Origin: Metaphire vulgaris
Lineage: Eukaryota > Annelida > Clitellata > Crassiclitellata > Megascolecidae
Direction: 5' to 3'
Length of the DNA stretch: 64,000 nt
Assembly (NCBI GenBank): GCA_018105865.1
Contig: CM030845.1
Coordinates: forward strand, 11,140,390-11,204,389
Within the stretch, counting starts at the first letter, position 1; each line of letters opens with the position of its first letter. Of this stretch, positions 1 through 11,729 are shown piece after piece. The notes under the pieces are model-generated. The model was not told the origin of the DNA. It was given only the letters and a program-made list of their open reading frames with translations, and ran no database searches. The translations under genes and the position numbers were made by a program.

Positions 1-1277
1 GAAGTTGGTTTTGTCTATTATCTGATCATTGCTCGTACATACGACATCGATCCTAAGCTGATCAAGAAAGAGCGTATGTTTCTTCAAATACAACATGCTT
101 GAAATTTATTTCTGCTAATGTTTCTGGCAGAGCACTATGTTGTTTCTGTATAAAAACTGTTTAATGTTTATTGGTAAACAACCATGCTTCGAAAGATGAA
201 ATATCATTTTGTATAAGTAGACATTAGCCAGAATTGAAATTTGGATTAAACCAGTTCGGCTCATTTTGTAGACTCATTAAAATGACTTGCTGTATTCTAT
301 TTTAAAACACTAGTACTATTCCAGTTTTCCATGTAAATATATCAATTATTTCCTATAATGACACTAAAACTGTCACTTTTGACCATTAGCTTAACAATAA
401 AAATTTTCTTCCTGCTCTATAGTTAAACGCTTTTTGAGTCATATATGTTGTCTCACTTGTCTGCTAAATTTGTAAGCTTATGCAGCATTTTTGATTGATA
501 TTGCAACAAGCAGACCAAACCCACTCCATTACACACCTGGTTTCATCCAATGATGGTAATTCATGTTTCAGAAAATGTGTTCTTGATCTTCCAGTAAAAT
601 TATATGATAACTGAACTGCATTTTAGAAGCAAATATAACTCCAATGCAGCTGGAAGCTTTCAATTTTTACAAGAAGAATACAATGTCTATTGAAGTTTTG
701 AAGGATGATTGCCTTCAGAAGATCAACTTCAGGGTCAAAAACAAGGTCAGGCCCTTTCCCAGTCTGGCATAACTGGGACACTTTCATCATTTATCTGGAG
801 TGACATGGGTACAAATAAAAATTTGTGTCGACAATATTGTTATTGGCCATAGTCTGAAAATTTGAATGATCATTTTAGAATGAATATTCTGGCTGCTTTT
901 TATATGCGGAAACAGTTTGTTGACTTCACCAAAATTTTCAAGTACATGAGTGCTGGTGAAGATGGTCTGCATATTTTCTCATTTTTTCAAAAGTGAATTT
1001 CTGATCAGCAGAAACATTCTGCATTCTTTTTTGTGCATTCTGGACTGCACAATTTTTCAAATTGTATAGTACAAAATTCTTTCGATTGTGATTTGTGATT
1101 TGTTTAGCATGTCCTTCGGGATGAAGTGAAGGAACAGTTGACATGGAATGTAGACCGATCATCTCCGAGCAATAAGATTCGTGACCTTATGAAATGGTCC
1201 AAAGACATACTGAAAGACATCTACTACCAACGCAAGATATTGGCAAATCCTGTCCTAACATTTTTCACTAAGCAATG
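1..1277 (+). CDS. IP3R-like exons 1-3 of the window: cytosolic region before S1
   Basis: Three exons (1-73, 627-745, 1108-1277) give residues 1-120 of the visible protein. The block FYKKNTMSIEVLKDDCLQKI corresponds to the FYAKHTAQIEIV region just before the channel domain of vertebrate IP3Rs. The next exon has HVLRDEVKEQLTWNV and ILANPVLTFF, matching the conserved stretch leading to S1 (RAQPVLYW in vertebrates). The first exon ends at a gtatgt donor in phase 1 and exon 3 ends in phase 2 within a Trp codon completed at 1679. Confidence 0.82.
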
Positions 1278-4200
1278 GTACCATATACAGGGCAAACATA
1301 TGAAGTTAAACCTCTCACTTGCACAGCAAATGATGAAATAATAAGAAGAAGAAATATTTTATTTTAATATATTATTAGTAGTAGTATTATATTAGCAATT
1401 AAAGAAATAGATATAATAATTATGATATTATAACTATTATATGATGAAATTATAATGACAATACGATGAAATTATAACAATAGGTTATTTTTTAAGCATA
1501 TACCGGTAATTGTTATCATTATTGTCATCTTTTATACTGGTCTTACAGATGAATTGACTTACCGGTAATCATTTTGAAATACTTTACTGCTAATGTTGTT
1601 AGAATGTTTATGTTAAGGTATTTCATTATTACATGCTTCAGCACGAGTTGATATGGACATCTGCTGTGTTGCTTTTAGGGTACTTTGGAACCAAATTGTT
1701 CTACTGCTTAGTTTTGCAATTAACATTCTGCAGTTGTACACTTGGAATGCCCGTGCATCAATGGAGGATATGGCAAAAAACGCCACTAAAATGCTACCTG
1801 CAATATATGAGTATAACGAAATTTAAACATTCTGCATTCTTGATATTGAGCAAGCAAGTAGCAAGTAAGTAAACCAGATTTCTATAGTGCTACCCAAACG
1901 TTTGGCACAGTGTAGGCCTACCAGCTTATTCATGAGCACTCGGCCAAAGGTCAATGTCAAATCCGTAATCCGTAGTCCATGGTTGTCAGGGTTGTAGATC
2001 CAGGTAGGCAGTCACAGGAAAGTATTTCTATGGAGGATGATCATGAAATTTGAGGTGCGTAGAAATGAGCTGAATATATGTGAACCTCCTATAAATCAAG
2101 CATTTGTTTAAATTGATGAGAGAATCAAGCAAAAATATAGAGCATTGGGCGGTGAGAAGTGTATTTTGGCGTCAATTCACTATGATATTCAATCCATACA
2201 GTATTTTTTAAAGAAAAAGTGCTAGTTATCCATATCCTGATTGATTATAGCAGAAGCAACTTCACTACATCACTCCTTATCATCTGTGATACAGATATTT
2301 CCAATTGTTGTTAAAGATTTCTGCAAATTGACCAATTTCATAGTACCATAGTAGCTCTGATTATCTGATTATTAAATAACCCATCGTTTTTGTGTTGTTC
2401 ATTTTAGTCCTTTTCCCATAGTTTATCTTGAGAAATATGACACGATAATGTCTGCACTTGGAACAACTCACAATGCATTCTGTGGACTGGTGTTAGTCAC
2501 TTACTTCCTCTCCAATCACCCAACATTGCCAAGAATCTCAGTTCTGGTTGACAAGATCAAGTGAGTTTCTAGTAGGCCTGCATAGTGACAAATGCTGATT
2601 GATTAATTGCTTATGTGGTTTAATACTTAGAGCATACTTTACATTATACTGAAGTAAGACTTAAATTACAAGGCTAATTCAACCTATCAGTCGGAAATCA
2701 TGTCGAAATCATGTCGTAGCTGGAGTTCACAGACTTCAGCTCAGTACAGGCTTCAACTGGTTGGTATTGCATCGGCTGCCATATGTGCCCTCCAGAGAGT
2801 GTGATGACATCATAAAATGAGCCTCCACTCAAAAGCAAGGCTATATATCTCTGCCCGACTTTGCAAAGACGCACTTGTTTAACATCTCGTTTAAGTGCAA
2901 TGTGTAAAGCGCTCTTGATCTGGGCCTGCTGTGACTATAGCGCTATATAAGTTGGCATATTAACTAACTAACTAATTATATCTACCCTGCATCTTATCCA
3001 TACTACTGTGGCTTGGAGACCTGGACCCTGCTAATTTAAGACTTGAGCAAATTGGAAAGCTTCCATCTTAGATGCCAGTGCCAAATCCTCTGTATATGCC
3101 GGTTAGACTTCATTAGAAACATGACGGCACAAAGAGAACAGGACAACCAAATGTAGGCGAGAACAGCTGTAAACATCAATGCATTAGGGTGCACGTAGTG
3201 AAAGTCAATGACTGAAAATCTGCCCATCGCTTATTGAGGACAGCCACACTGACCCCCGCTGGAACACACCTGATCCCAACTGGCCCTGCACCCAGGGTCG
3301 CCAACACCATTCCTGGATCCAGCAGATAGGTGAGGACTCCTCGTTCAGCATCAGGACCGAGTAGCCAAGAGCCATTGGCCATGGCCACAAAGGGTCATAG
3401 CAATCCAATGAATGAATGTCATGCAGAAGTTGAATGATTATGTCCCCTTTGTGTGATATTTCTGATTTACTTTTGTTGTGTCAACAGAGCCATTTTGACT
3501 CCAAAGAATGATGATGAGGCTGAGGAAGAGAAGAAAGAAGAAGATGAATCAAAATTAGAAGTGTTCTTCTTTAGTTTTACAACATTTTACTACACGGTAT
3601 TTAATTATTCTAGTTATGTGAATTAATTTTATTAAATTAAAGTGAATGGATGGCTCTTAATGTCTTCTTTCTATCAATTTGGTATCATTTATTGTCGCTC
3701 TCATTATTATTCACCAGTCTTTATTTAATTTTGTATTTTGCAACCCCATCTGCAGTGCGTGTGTACTGGTTATTTTAGTAATAGAACAAGACTTAACTTA
3801 TTTTGTCTTTTCCTGTTATCTCCCTCTCCAAATCCATTTCTATAATCATCTTCCTTGCCAGGTCATATTCTCCCTTAAAAAAGTTGACTAAGATGTTTTC
3901 AATTGACCAGTGATGTACATGTTCAAGTCTTGATTTTATATTCAGACCACAATTAAAGTTAAGATTCGAACTGAAACGAATTACATCTGAACACATTTTA
4001 GCCTGCAATATTATATTCGTAACTTTTCACATTGAAAATTGCATCAAATTTCAATATTTTTATTTTGATATCAACAATTTCTTCACACTCTTATAGCTCA
4101 ATTGGGACAGTTGAGCCTTGGTTAGGGTCTGAAATTAAGAATTGAAATCCACAGAATTGGTGATTGACGACTTGGGTCCAAAAATTCAATTTGAGGTACA

Positions 4201-5336
4201 TTCATCACCGAACTTGACCGTTGGTTTATGTTGTCGGGTCTGGATTTATGTTTAGGTGTTTTTTGGAATGTCAATTCTCGGGACTATGTTCAAAGGATAC
4301 TTCTATGCATTTCACATGCTCAACATAGTGAACAACAATCAGTTGTTGCGAGGAGTTATTCAAGCTGTAACACAGAATGGTAACTAAACATTTCAATGAT
4401 GACAGTTAAGAGATATGGGGCTAACCAGGTAATATAATTTCATTGCAATCTCTGCATTAAGAGCTACCGTAGGTTACAGAATGGCTGTATGAGTTACAGT
4501 GGTTGTTTAATACATGAAAGATCCTACTAAATCACTTAAGACCCATCATCGTCATCACCACCACCACCATCATCATCATCATCATGGTATTTTGTTCTGT
4601 TGAAGATGTTAACATTTTTAGCCATTAATGGTAAAACTACTCGAAATAAAGTGAACAGACAGAATAATGTCTTTGGTACTATTTTTCAGTTGCTTTTGAC
4701 ATGATTTTGTACTTTAAATTTGTTTTCAGGTAAGTCTTTGGTTTGGGTGGCTATTCTTGGTCTCATCATCTTCTACATCTACGCACTTGTCAGTTTTGCA
4801 ATGATGCGGACTTCTTTTTCACCAGAGAGTCAGCTGTACTGCAAATCCCTATGGCAGTGCACCATTACCGTCATTCATTACGGTCTAGTTGGGGATCTGT
4901 TTAATGTGAGTAGATACAGGAGCACTTTGTATATCTAAAATTTATGTTAATGAATAAACTGTCAAAATTTTACCTTAAAATTCAGACCAAGCTGAAAATG
5001 AAAGTTTAAATTTCTGGATATTTGAATTCAGTTTGATATCAACCCATGGTTGATTCTGTGAATGAAATGAATTTCGTGATATCACCTTTGTGTGTTCAGT
5101 GTCTCTGTTACTGCATTATTAAAACAAACAGTGAACACATTTTAGCCTGTAGTAAGCTGTGAGAATTTTCAAATTCCAGCCCCAGTTGCTGTGCCTGTGG
5201 CTTGAAAACATACCGTAAGTCTAACTATTCTGGACCCAATTGTAAGAAGTAATAGATCTTATTTGGATAAGGAAATAGAACTATTGCAGATAATAGTAAC
5301 GCTAAGAACCAGGGAATTAGAAGCAATTTTATATGG

Positions 5337-5368
<32 letters not shown>

Positions 5369-5566
5369 GTTCTTCAGAGAATTGTCAATCATCCACTAGA
5401 CAGTTCATTTCAGAAGTTTGGATTCTATGTAATCTACCACCTGTCTTTCTTCATCTTCATCACCACCATTGGACTAAATATCATCTTTGGTATCATAGTG
5501 GACACCTTCTCAGAACTGAGAGACCTCAAGGCAAGAGCTATGTCTATTTCTATGCCTTTATGCCTC

Positions 5567-5599
<33 letters not shown>

Positions 5600-5617
5600 G
5601 TATATGCATATATATAT

Positions 5618-5648
<31 letters not shown>

Positions 5649-8600
5649 TATGGTGTTGTTAAAAGCTGGAATTTTGGTTTTGAACTTTGAACAGACTTTT
5701 AAAAATTAATTAGTTAAAGCCACCATCATCTCATGCAAATCAAACATTACTACTACCGGGTACATAAATCAGAACTACAAAAGTCAATGTTTATACCTCT
5801 ACAAAAGAAAGGTGACCGTTTTACATCATGTAGTAACTACCGCACCATTGCGATAGTATCACGTGCAAGTAAAATCCTACTCGAGTCATCCTAGAGAGAA
5901 TTCAGTGAAAACTAGAAGTGGACATTGCAGATGAACAAGCTGGATTCAGACCAAGACATAGCACCAGAGATCAGATTGCCAATCTAAATCTACCGGTACA
6001 TATTATGCTGAAAAATCATGCAAATACAACCAACCACTCTACATGGGCTTTATCGATTTCACTGAAGCATTTGACATGATAAAGCATGAAGACCTGTGGA
6101 TAACCATGCTAAACATGGGCTTTCTACATCACCTTGTGCAGTTTCATCTAGGCCTATGCAAAAAACAAATGGCAGCGATCAAAACAGCAGGACTTATTTC
6201 CAGATAGTTTAAAATATTGAATGGAGTAAGGCAAGGATGCATGATATCACCTTGTCCTTTTAACATCCTGGCAAAGATAATCATGCATAAAGCGTTAGAT
6301 GAATATGAAAAAGGTTTCAGGATCGGGGAATATTAATTAATAGTCTTGGATACGCAAACGATATCATACTAGTTGCAAGATCCCCAAGCAATTTGCAAGA
6401 ACTAATCAACCGTCTTGAATTAGAAGCCTCCAGATGATACAATATGCTGATAAACGGATCCAAGATAAAGATCATGTCATCCAGCACAGAAAAACTTACA
6501 ATTATATATTAGAGGAAATGGTCAGGCTTTGGAACAAGTAGAGTCAATCCTGTATTTGGGTGCCGTCATTACTGAGCGTGCAGATTGTTCGACCGAAATA
6601 AAAGCAAGACTGGCTCAAGCATCCAAAACACTTACCGAACTGAAAAGCGCTTTTTAAAAAACAAAGGAATCAGTAAAAATACCTGCTGGAAACTACAATT
6701 AAAGCACTAGTATGGTCAATATCCACCTATGGCTGTGAAAGCAGGACGCTGAAGAAGACTGATGAGAAGATACTAGCCTTTGAAAACAAATGTGTCCGGA
6801 AAACAATGCAGATTGCTTGGACTGCTATGACGACCAACGCAGCAGTATGGTCAAAACTTGGCCGTGTACTTTGTCAAGAGAAATTGACCATCAAGCAAGC
6901 TATCATAATGAGATTAATGTCAGGAAAAAGAAATAGATGGAGACCGGTAATAGCCTGGATCAAAAAAATATGGCGAATGGACTAAACTCAAGGGCTCACG
7001 TCTGATCAGCACAGCCAGAGACAGGAAATCTTGGAGGTCAATTAATTATTCATCAATGTGGACGACCTTCATCCGTGAAGACGACCTAGGTACAAATACA
7101 GACACAGATACTACATAAATCATTCTTTTTACATTCTTTGCAAATTCAGCTGAATAATAATAATTATTATTATTAAAATTATTATTATCTAGACGATTTC
7201 TATAGCGCAGTAAGCATGGCAAAAATGGCCAAAGACAAGAGCATTTTACAATACTACATGGTAGCCTGAAATTGACCTCTAGAGAGCATTAAAGCGATGT
7301 CAGAGAAAGTCTTGAAAAACATATACAAGCATTTATGATGTTCATTTGTGTCATGAACAAGATTCAATCAAACTTGAGCATATCAGACTGCAATTGAGCT
7401 GTTTCTATGGTTACAGTGGACTGCTGAAAGGGACATGAGAGATACTTGCTTCATCTGCAGTCGCGGCAGCTATGACTTTGAGCATCACGGAACGGTAAGT
7501 TTTTAGAATAATGCTGTAAAGATGCAGGGTCAATCAATTAGTCAATCAATGAACTTCTATGGGCCGCTATCATATTGCCTAAGGCATCAGCCGATGGCAC
7601 ATCAAATCCAATCCATATTAGAGAAGAGGACTTTATGAGTCTATAACTGCCATAGAAAATTACGCTGTACAGAAAATTACGCTGTACGTCTTTGTCTTTC
7701 ATGAATTACTTCGTTGGGAATTGAAATCCTACACAACTGTGTTAAGACCTTGGACACAATGATAATTCTAAGTCAAATTTCTCCTTTTTCAATCAGATCT
7801 TTTATTTTTTACTCTGCATATCGAATATTTTGTAACTGATTTTGACCAAATGATAGTCTATTAATTGCCCACGTTTTCCAACTAGTGAGCCATATGTTTT
7901 ATTCTATATAATAATTACCATTTTGGATAACAGCACTGATATATTATTATTTAGAAAGATATTAAAATATCTCTTGTAACTTTGAGTTATATCTTTAAAA
8001 TGTTAATGATCAACTGGTACTTTTTGTTCTCATTTTAAAGCTTCTCAGCTATTAGATACAATTTTTAGCAGTATTTTGCATGCTTTCTTATCATTTTCAT
8101 TTTATGGCGCCCTCCTATTTTCAACATCCATTGACTACAGTGTATTAACAAGTGATCAAAAATGTTGCTCATTATTTCATCACTTTATTTGTTTTTGAAT
8201 AAAATAGCAATAATGGCATTTGGCACCATGTTATTTGTTCTTACACTTCTTGCTACAAAGTGAATTTAAACTGCAGCTTTGGTTACAATTTGATTACGGT
8301 ATTAGCTGTGTCAGTATTTTATAACTTTGATTTGGATTTAATAGTATTAATAGTATGCCCTGATGCCAAAATTATTGGTAATGTTGGCTGAAGGAATAAA
8401 AACAATGTACTGTCAACCATTAGGCAGAACTTGTCATTTAATACGACACATGTTTTGAGACAGGGCTTTGATTTTCACATCAACAACGAACATCATATCT
8501 GGTCATACATCTTCTTCTTCATTCATCTTCATGATACAAAGCGATGTGACTATACTTCCCTTGAACTGTACATATTTCGACTGGTGTGTACATACATTAT

Positions 8601-10943
8601 TTGATTTTGAATTTAAGCTTTAAGCTGAAACGATAAATAACTTTCCAGACTTTGTGGTTTTATGCTTTGTTTGTGGACACTAAATTTTCATGATAGAGTA
8701 GTAATGAACAGTGGCGCAGCCAGGGGGATGGGGGTTAAAACTCCCCTTGGCTGCCGACAAAATTTTTTTTACATGCTTTTCCATACCTTTCTCATTTTCG
8801 GACGCCATTTTGGGGTCAAAACCCCCTTGGCTGGCTGCCACCGGAAAAATTTCTAAGTGCTATAGAAAATAGAAAGAATGTAAAGGTGTCAGGAAGGTGA
8901 CTACCTTTTTTGCTTGTCAGCTCCTAAAAAATAGAGGTCTTTTGCTTGTCTAAATGTTGTTTGGTCACAATTGAAACCAAACCCCCTTCCGGAAATCCTG
9001 GCTATGCCACTGGTAGTGAATACTGTATTACTAGTTTAATTTACCTTGCTTCGTGGTCATTGAATCTGAGCTGTTAAGCTGAATGCCCAAGTTAAGAATG
9101 ATTGAACCAAACTGCCCAAAGATGCAGTTTAGAGCTTCTGAAGAGATATTTGAAGCTGTCATAGATAGGCCGAGTGTCAATAGACCCTCTTTAATTACAA
9201 GAAGCAACCACTTTTTGTGAATATATTGCATGCTTGCCTATTAAAAGTTCTTGCATTATAGTTTGATTGAGAACAGTCACTGATCAGAAGATTTTGTTAC
9301 ATTATGTTTATATTTGCTTTGTGTTCATATTAACAGTGAAGCTTTCAGTAAATAAATAACTTTAAATTACTCACCTAAGTATAAAATCTGATAATACTGT
9401 TTCTCATCTTTGTTTGTCCTCTGCAGCTGGGCCAAGAAAAATTTGACTTCTTTCCACTGAATCGTGCGCTATCATTAAGCATTATGGACGAGGGCTCGAC
9501 TGACTCAAAAGTAGACGACCTGTTGAAATATGTTTTGACCTTGGTTGAAAGACAGAAAGAGGAGGTACTCTTTTAAACTTCTAGCTTGGGAAAAAATTTA
9601 AAATCTAAATTTGAAATGTAAAATTCAGTATGCATCTTTCATCTAAAGCCAAATCCAGATACCCAAATATAACTTTTCTAAGAATCTACCGGTAACTACA
9701 AATCATATTGCTGATCATTATCTAAAGCTATAGTAGTCTGGCAAGTGTTAAAATATCAGCATTGCATAAAAGACTGATGGAACTAGTCATAATGATTTTG
9801 TATGTAACTGGCAAGCCCTGAAATGATGAATGTGTTCTTCAGGATGCGAAGAACAAGAGAGATGCAGAACGACTGAAGCAGATGAAATGGCGAGAGGAAA
9901 ACCGCAGTGTGCTTCTGCATGGTCACAATGGAGGCGACACAGGGGGGGACACCACCCAGTCAAACCAGGCGAATTCCGCTGGTCCCCCTCCGCATCAGAA
10001 ACGCTGGCAACAGGATCTCACCGAGACAAAACTCGTCCAATCGGTAGACACCCAAGACTCTACAACAGTTGTTGATCACCACGTACAAACGGCACACCAC
10101 ACGGACGACATTTTCTCGCAGGATGGCACCCAGACTGATTACACGAAGACCGGTACTCTGCCGCTGGAGTCACGGCTTGAAGGCTCGTCACGTCGATCGT
10201 CTCCTCTGAGTAGCGTTGGATGGCCTGCTGGATCTCAAAGAGGCAGGTATATGTCGGTGGAGAAGAGGCCAGACGACGCTCCGGTTCAGTCGATAGAGTT
10301 CGACGAAGACGAAGATCACACCAAGGTCTTTGCATCTCCAGTTGAAAGTCATCGTGGTTACACGGGGTCAGCAACTAGGCTGACGACAGCCGACGAATAC
10401 GAGCACCTTCCACCGACGAAACGCGTCCCAGACGTTCCATCGGGCGATTCTCGGCATCTTCTGGAGGCAAGTCTTCGCGATGTTGCAGCCAAACTCCTGC
10501 CTGAAAGTCAGGAAAGCGGTCTAGTGAGCGACCCTGAGCAAGCAGTGGCGGCCCCGGGAGTCCAGCTGCCTCACTTTTCAGCAAGACGTGCTCCGTCACC
10601 TCCAAGCGATTCCTCTGGTTCTGAAGTAGGACCGCTAGGCAGCAGGCCTCATCCGCCTCGACACGACAGACACGACGCCCACTCGTCCGACCCACGGAGG
10701 TTAACGGCCGCCGTTCCCGGTTCTAGACGCGACTCGTACCAGAGCACATCTGGACGACTTCAGGTGCAGTCAAGACGCGGAACAGACGATTTTGGGATAT
10801 TAGCAGAAGATCCATTTGAGATCATGGCTGGGACAGCCGAGTTTGATGAAGGGTTTCGCCGAGAAAGACGACCTTCAGCAGTCGCAAGACACCGTGATGA
10901 GCGGCGCAGCTCCCGATCAGATTCCAAACCAACTGACGTCTAG
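1..10943 (+). CDS. Inositol 1,4,5-trisphosphate receptor-like calcium channel, C-terminal part (13 exons, 5' partial)
   Basis: Exons read as 1-73, 627-745, 1108-1277, 1679-1810, 2408-2560, 3488-3596, 4256-4379, 4730-4905, 5378-5530, 7417-7494, 8464-8583, 9427-9564, 9843-10943. Phases agree throughout, giving 881 residues and a stop. Family signs: a pre-membrane block (QLTWNV, then a QRKILANPV-type motif), six hydrophobic segments, an S4-S5 linker with NNNQLLRGVIQAVTQNG, an S6 ending in GLNIIFGIIVDTFSELRD, a CFIC plus HINNEH zinc finger and an FFPLNRALSL motif like the FPRMRAMSL of IP3 receptors. IP3Rs are tetrameric ER channels that release Ca2+ when IP3 binds; the ligand-binding part is upstream of the window. 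RyR is less likely, because the S6 and C-terminal motifs follow the IP3R pattern. Oddities are the shortened filter, a short S5-pore loop and a long tail. The intron after 5530 appears to use a GC donor. Confidence 0.88.
1679..4379 (+). CDS. IP3R-like membrane segments S1-S4 (4 exons)
   Basis: Exons 1679-1810, 2408-2560, 3488-3596 and 4256-4379. S1 is the hydrophobic run VLWNQIVLLLSFAINILQLY. S2 lies in TTHNAFCGLVLVTYFLSNHP. An acidic cytosolic loop (DDEAEEEKKEEDE) precedes S3 (VFFFSFTTFYYT continuing into VFFGMSILG), and S4 with the S4-S5 linker is GYFYAFHMLNIVNNNQLL. The acceptor at 2408 was preferred to one at 2422 because it preserves phase and gives DPFPIVYLEKY. The intron at 2561-3487 contains a CR1/L2-like LINE 3' end. 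Confidence 0.82.
2690..2975 (+). mobile_element. LINE 3' end fragment, CR1/L2-like
   Basis: It lies in an IP3R-like intron. Conceptual translation gives reverse-transcriptase C-terminal fragments (RLQLVGIASAAICALQRVW; further on FAKTHLFNISF), then the tail motif tagcgctatataa at 2937-2950 and an (actaa) run. The same tail ends several other fragments in this window. Broken by stops and frame changes; no intact gene. Confidence 0.55.
4730..5530 (+). CDS. IP3R-like pore: S5, pore loop with short filter, and S6 (2 exons)
   Basis: Exons 4730-4905 and 5378-5530. S5 is SLVWVAILGLIIFYIYALVS. The S5-pore loop is only about a dozen residues; vertebrate IP3Rs have many tens. Two Cys (YCKSLWQC) match the conserved pair before the pore helix. 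The filter reads IHYGLVGDLF (GLVGD at 4882-4896) where vertebrate IP3Rs read HGLRSGGGVGDVL, so five residues are absent inside an uninterrupted exon. S6 runs YHLSFFIFITTIGLNIIFGI and ends VDTFSELRD, as in IP3R/RyR channels. The next exon begins at 7417; the donor after 5530 reads gcaaga, a likely GC-AG intron. Confidence 0.85.
5760..7186 (+). mobile_element. Degenerate non-LTR retrotransposon with RTE-like reverse transcriptase (5' truncated)
   Basis: It lies in the intron between IP3R-like exons at 5530 and 7417, same strand as the gene. Translation in shifting frames shows RT motifs: FIPLQKKGDRFTSCSNYRTI, DEQAGFRPRHSTRDQI, a degraded GV.QGC block, then LGYANDIILVA (the catalytic YxDD reads YAND) and YGCESRTLKKTDEKI near the C terminus. 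Stops and frameshifts throughout, so not functional. An (ATAATA)-rich tail follows at about 7145-7186. The RTE/BovB-like assignment rests on remembered motif style only. Confidence 0.75.
7143..7330 (-). mobile_element. CR1/L2-like LINE 3' tail fragment
   Basis: On the minus strand a short FKTFSDIAL-type segment is followed by the tail tgcgctatagaaatcgtc (7191-7208) and an ATAAT-rich microsatellite, which abuts the tail of the upstream RTE-like element. Short and 5' truncated. Confidence 0.5.
7417..9564 (+). CDS. IP3R-like C-terminal zinc finger and FFP motif (3 exons)
   Basis: Exons 7417-7494, 8464-8583 and 9427-9564, all phase 0. They encode DTCFICSRGSYDFEHHG, then FDFHINNEHHIWSYIFFFIH and YTSLELYIFRL, then FDFFPLNRALSLS. 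This matches the CxxC...H....H zinc finger and following helix that joins the S6 gate to the cytosolic linker in IP3R and RyR. Cys pair, His pair, aromatic-rich helix and the FP.xRA.SL motif are all present. Exon 8464-8583 is short and easily missed; its acceptor is gagacag and its donor gtgtgt. The last exon ends in an acidic/basic helix (LVERQKEE) that probably starts the coiled coil. Confidence 0.86.
8709..9012. mobile_element. hAT-type MITE, family A copy 1 (304 bp)
   Basis: Terminal inverted repeats start CAGTGGCGCAGCCAGG and end CCTGGCTATGCCACTG. The flanks gtaatgaa (8701-8708) and gtagtgaa (9013-9020) are an 8-bp target duplication with one mismatch. Internal text (ccccttggctgccgaca) is shared, in inverse orientation, with 11730-12012. 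It sits in the intron between IP3R-like exons ending at 8583 and starting at 9427. No coding capacity. Confidence 0.85.
9843..10943 (+). CDS. IP3R-like terminal exon: long, charged, Ser/Arg-rich cytosolic tail
   Basis: The exon starts after the ttcttcag acceptor, opens with the coiled-coil-like DAKNKRDAERLKQMKWREEN, runs 366 residues and ends at a TAG (10941-10943). After about 25 residues it becomes low complexity, rich in Ser, Asp, Arg, His and Pro, and looks disordered. Several RRxS motifs fit basophilic-kinase sites: SRRSSP, SRRDSY, ERRPSA and ERRSSR. It is much more GC-rich than its flanks. Vertebrate IP3Rs end roughly 100 residues after the zinc finger, so this tail is long for the family. 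No named domain recognised. Confidence 0.8.
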   Translation, partial: DAKNKRDAERLKQMKWREENRSVLLHGHNGGDTGGDTTQSNQANSAGPPPHQKRWQQDLTETKLVQSVDTQDSTTVVDHHVQTAHHTDDIFSQDGTQTDYTKTGTLPLESRLEGSSRRSSPLSSVGWPAGSQRGRYMSVEKRPDDAPVQSIEFDEDEDHTKVFASPVESHRGYTGSATRLTTADEYEHLPPTKRVPDVPSGDSRHLLEASLRDVAAKLLPESQESGLVSDPEQAVAAPGVQLPHFSARRAPSPPSDSSGSEVGPLGSRPHPPRHDRHDAHSSDPRRLTAAVPGSRRDSYQSTSGRLQVQSRRGTDDFGILAEDPFEIMAGTAEFDEGFRRERRPSAVARHRDERRSSRSDSKPTDV

Positions 10944-11729
10944 GTCAAGCTCTTCAGAATCAATTGTCTTTATTCTTTTTCACATTGCTCAGACTTTATT
11001 ATATGATCATATCGATAGCATTTACCATATGCTTGATCAGCTGAAATAGTTTGCACTTATTAGTTACTTTCACTCATCACATATTTGTAAGCATCATTAG
11101 ATACAACATCTATTCCTTTATGCAATGAATCAGCCTTTTACAAGTTTAACTGGTAACTTACGGTAAATGCCAAATTCTGTGTGCTGGTTTTATGCACTGA
11201 CATTTTGTTTGATCTGCTATATGTATAGTATTATGATGTGCTAACTATTCACTTAATTTAAAGGCTTTATTGTAAATGACTTTCATAGCATTGAATTTAT
11301 GATGTTGCTGATCTTGATATCAATGTTATTTCTTTATGTAAGGGCATCCATTTACAATAGAATGGCACTGACTATCAAAACACGGATAGCTGTAGTAATT
11401 GTGGTTGATTTATTTAATTCCCAAGAATGTGTTCTGTTGATTTTCAAGTTTTCTACTTTAATATCATTATTGTCATTTCTGTTATAAATATTGTAGTTAT
11501 TTTGCCAACTTTACTTAAACCAACTGCATATCTAAGATATAAAACTACAGTTGAACTTTGCTTTTAGCATACTTAATAGGTCTGTAAAATTAATGCATAT
11601 TATCTGAGGTACGGTATGTTATATCCAATATGGTAACACATTGCGTTACATTACAACTAGGGAATGACCGAAAACCGCTCCGGACATTTGCTCTGGCTGG
11701 ATGTTATGGTTTTCAGCAATATCAGGATT

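Noticed and set aside
10060..10695. Minus-strand frames of about 105 residues opposite the IP3R-like tail exon
   Set aside because: Antisense shadow of the GC-rich coding exon on the plus strand; no family similarity.
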